A DNA stretch of 64,000 bases from the NCBI GenBank assembly GCA_951812305.1, contig CATOSB010000012.1:271591-335590 (forward strand), given 5' to 3'. This document shows positions 63,368-64,000 of the stretch, piece after piece. Numbering within the stretch: position 1 is the stretch's first letter; each line of letters begins with the position of its first letter. Below the pieces are notes generated by a model. That model ran no database searches and had not been told where the DNA came from. It saw nothing but the letters and a program-made list of their open reading frames with translations. This stretch comes from an uncultured Paracoccaceae bacterium (lineage in GTDB: Bacteria > Pseudomonadota > Alphaproteobacteria > Rhodobacterales > Rhodobacteraceae). The translations under genes were made by a program, and so were the position numbers.

Positions 63368-64000
63368 CCAACCATCGGAGAGGCTGTGTGATATCTGGAC
63401 CAGATTTTCCCTGCCAATGACAGATCACGCGCTCAGCGGGCTTCTTCTCCAAAAGCGAGGCTCGGGAGTCATCGTTTAGCATCCCGCCTTGGGCTGAAAT
63501 GCCACAAAACCGGACGTCATAGATTTCGGTGTTGTTGTGTAGGAACTGATCTAGAAGCGGCATCGCGCGCGCAATCCATTCTGCAGGCGATACGCCGTCG
63601 TCTTGGACAACGTCCCACGCTGAGACCGCGATCACCAATCGACGATACCGGCGATCAAAAGGGCGAACCTGCAAAAGCTGAAGTAATTCGACAATGCGTG
63701 TTTGCTCAGGTGTTTTGCGAGGATCAAAGTCCGCAAGTTCCTCCGGGCCGGCATCTTCGTCATCATCGAAGACGTGGTCGAGCACCGACATCATGTCGTC
63801 GGCACGATCAGCATTTACGAAAAAGAGGATGCCTCCAGTCTCGTTGGCGTTCTCTACAAACTCATCTGCACATTGGCGATCGGCGAAAATCTCTTGAAAC
63901 GTCTCTCCAGAAAAATCGGGGAGCGTCAAAACCATGGTCGATTGGGTCTTTGTGTCTCGAACATGTAGGGCGACATGTTCTTCGTTGGAGATGTAGGTTC
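63351..64000 (-). CDS. Double-GTPase-like protein, C-terminal part (runs off the window)
   Basis: The reading frame is open to the window edge, so the ATG at 63935 is internal (...ALHVRDTKTQSTMVLTLPDF continues upstream). At least 216 residues are visible. ILFFVNADRADD, PEQTRIVELLQLLQ and LVIAVSAWDVVQDDGVSPAEW (SAWD in the place of the NKxD base-recognition motif) fit the DO-GTPase group of TRAFAC GTPases. The P-loop must lie outside the window. Coupling to the GAP1-like gene supports a conflict-system operon. Confidence 0.7.
   Translation of the reverse strand, partial: TYISNEEHVALHVRDTKTQSTMVLTLPDFSGETFQEIFADRQCADEFVENANETGGILFFVNADRADDMMSVLDHVFDDDEDAGPEELADFDPRKTPEQTRIVELLQLLQVRPFDRRYRRLVIAVSAWDVVQDDGVSPAEWIARAMPLLDQFLHNNTEIYDVRFCGISAQGGMLNDDSRASLLEKKPAERVICHWQGKSGPDITQPLRWLGADDE

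Noticed and set aside
1..64000. CRISPR arrays, tRNA or rRNA genes
   Set aside because: I saw no regularly spaced short repeats and no tRNA- or rRNA-like segments. All repeats found are IS copies, their ends or tandem duplications.

Overview
The window looks like chromosome of a Roseobacter-group alphaproteobacterium (Rhodobacteraceae). The evidence is a flagellar block with flaF and flbT, a near-consensus CtrA box before flagellin, an alphaproteobacterial SOS box (GTTC-N7-GTTC), a Hint-domain protein, and the usual dapE, rnr, gpmI, ctpA and rppH genes. It is extremely rich in insertion sequences. Several families are present in multiple, nearly identical copies, which implies a recent IS burst. 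Octadecabacter-like genomes are known for this, but I cannot assign the genus from sequence alone.

Layout. 1-11.7 kb: flagellar genes (flgD, fliK, a rod-binding protein, a FlgN-like chaperone, flagellin, flaF, flbT, a DUF1217 gene). An IS982-like element interrupts flgD and an IS66 element truncates the DUF1217 gene. 11.7-24 kb: Hint-domain protein, IS630, dapE, a DUF2064 glycosyltransferase-like gene, rnr, a variant IS630, then a lytic transglycosylase split by an IS4 that itself carries a nested IS630. 24-30 kb: remains of the error-prone polymerase gene dnaE2 (imuC), split by IS4 and cut from its SOS box by IS66. 30-36.6 kb: a compact gpmI-envC-ctpA-rppH operon ending in a small secreted protein, then a glutathione transferase and a frameshifted PaiB-like gene. 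36.6-41.7 kb: an amidase split by IS5 and a membrane-protein gene truncated by IS4 and IS66. 41.7-48.4 kb: two convergent paralogues of an unrecognised all-helical protein (one dead), a secreted beta-propeller protein between 80-bp direct repeats, IS4 and IS200. 48.4-61.4 kb: a mobile-element graveyard (IS4-type, IS66, IS630, IS110, IS3, IS21, resolvase pieces, possible Tn3-like ends) surrounding an intact EcoRII-type restriction cassette (dcm-vsr-ecoRII). 61.4-64 kb: a lower-GC, GAP1-like gene coupled to the C-terminus of a probable double-GTPase, a predicted conflict (defence) system running off the right edge.

Most IS insertions can be undone in silico. Removing the element and one target duplication restores a continuous reading frame in flgD, the transglycosylase, the amidase, the dnaE2 N-terminal region and an IS4-type transposase. 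The burst is therefore young and has hit motility, cell-wall remodelling and SOS mutagenesis. The most novel items are the IS982-like element that carries a 146-aa passenger gene between its ends, the IS66 insertion whose target duplication is half of an SOS box, the unidentified paralogue pair at 41.7-44.7 kb, and the GTPase/GAP1 locus.
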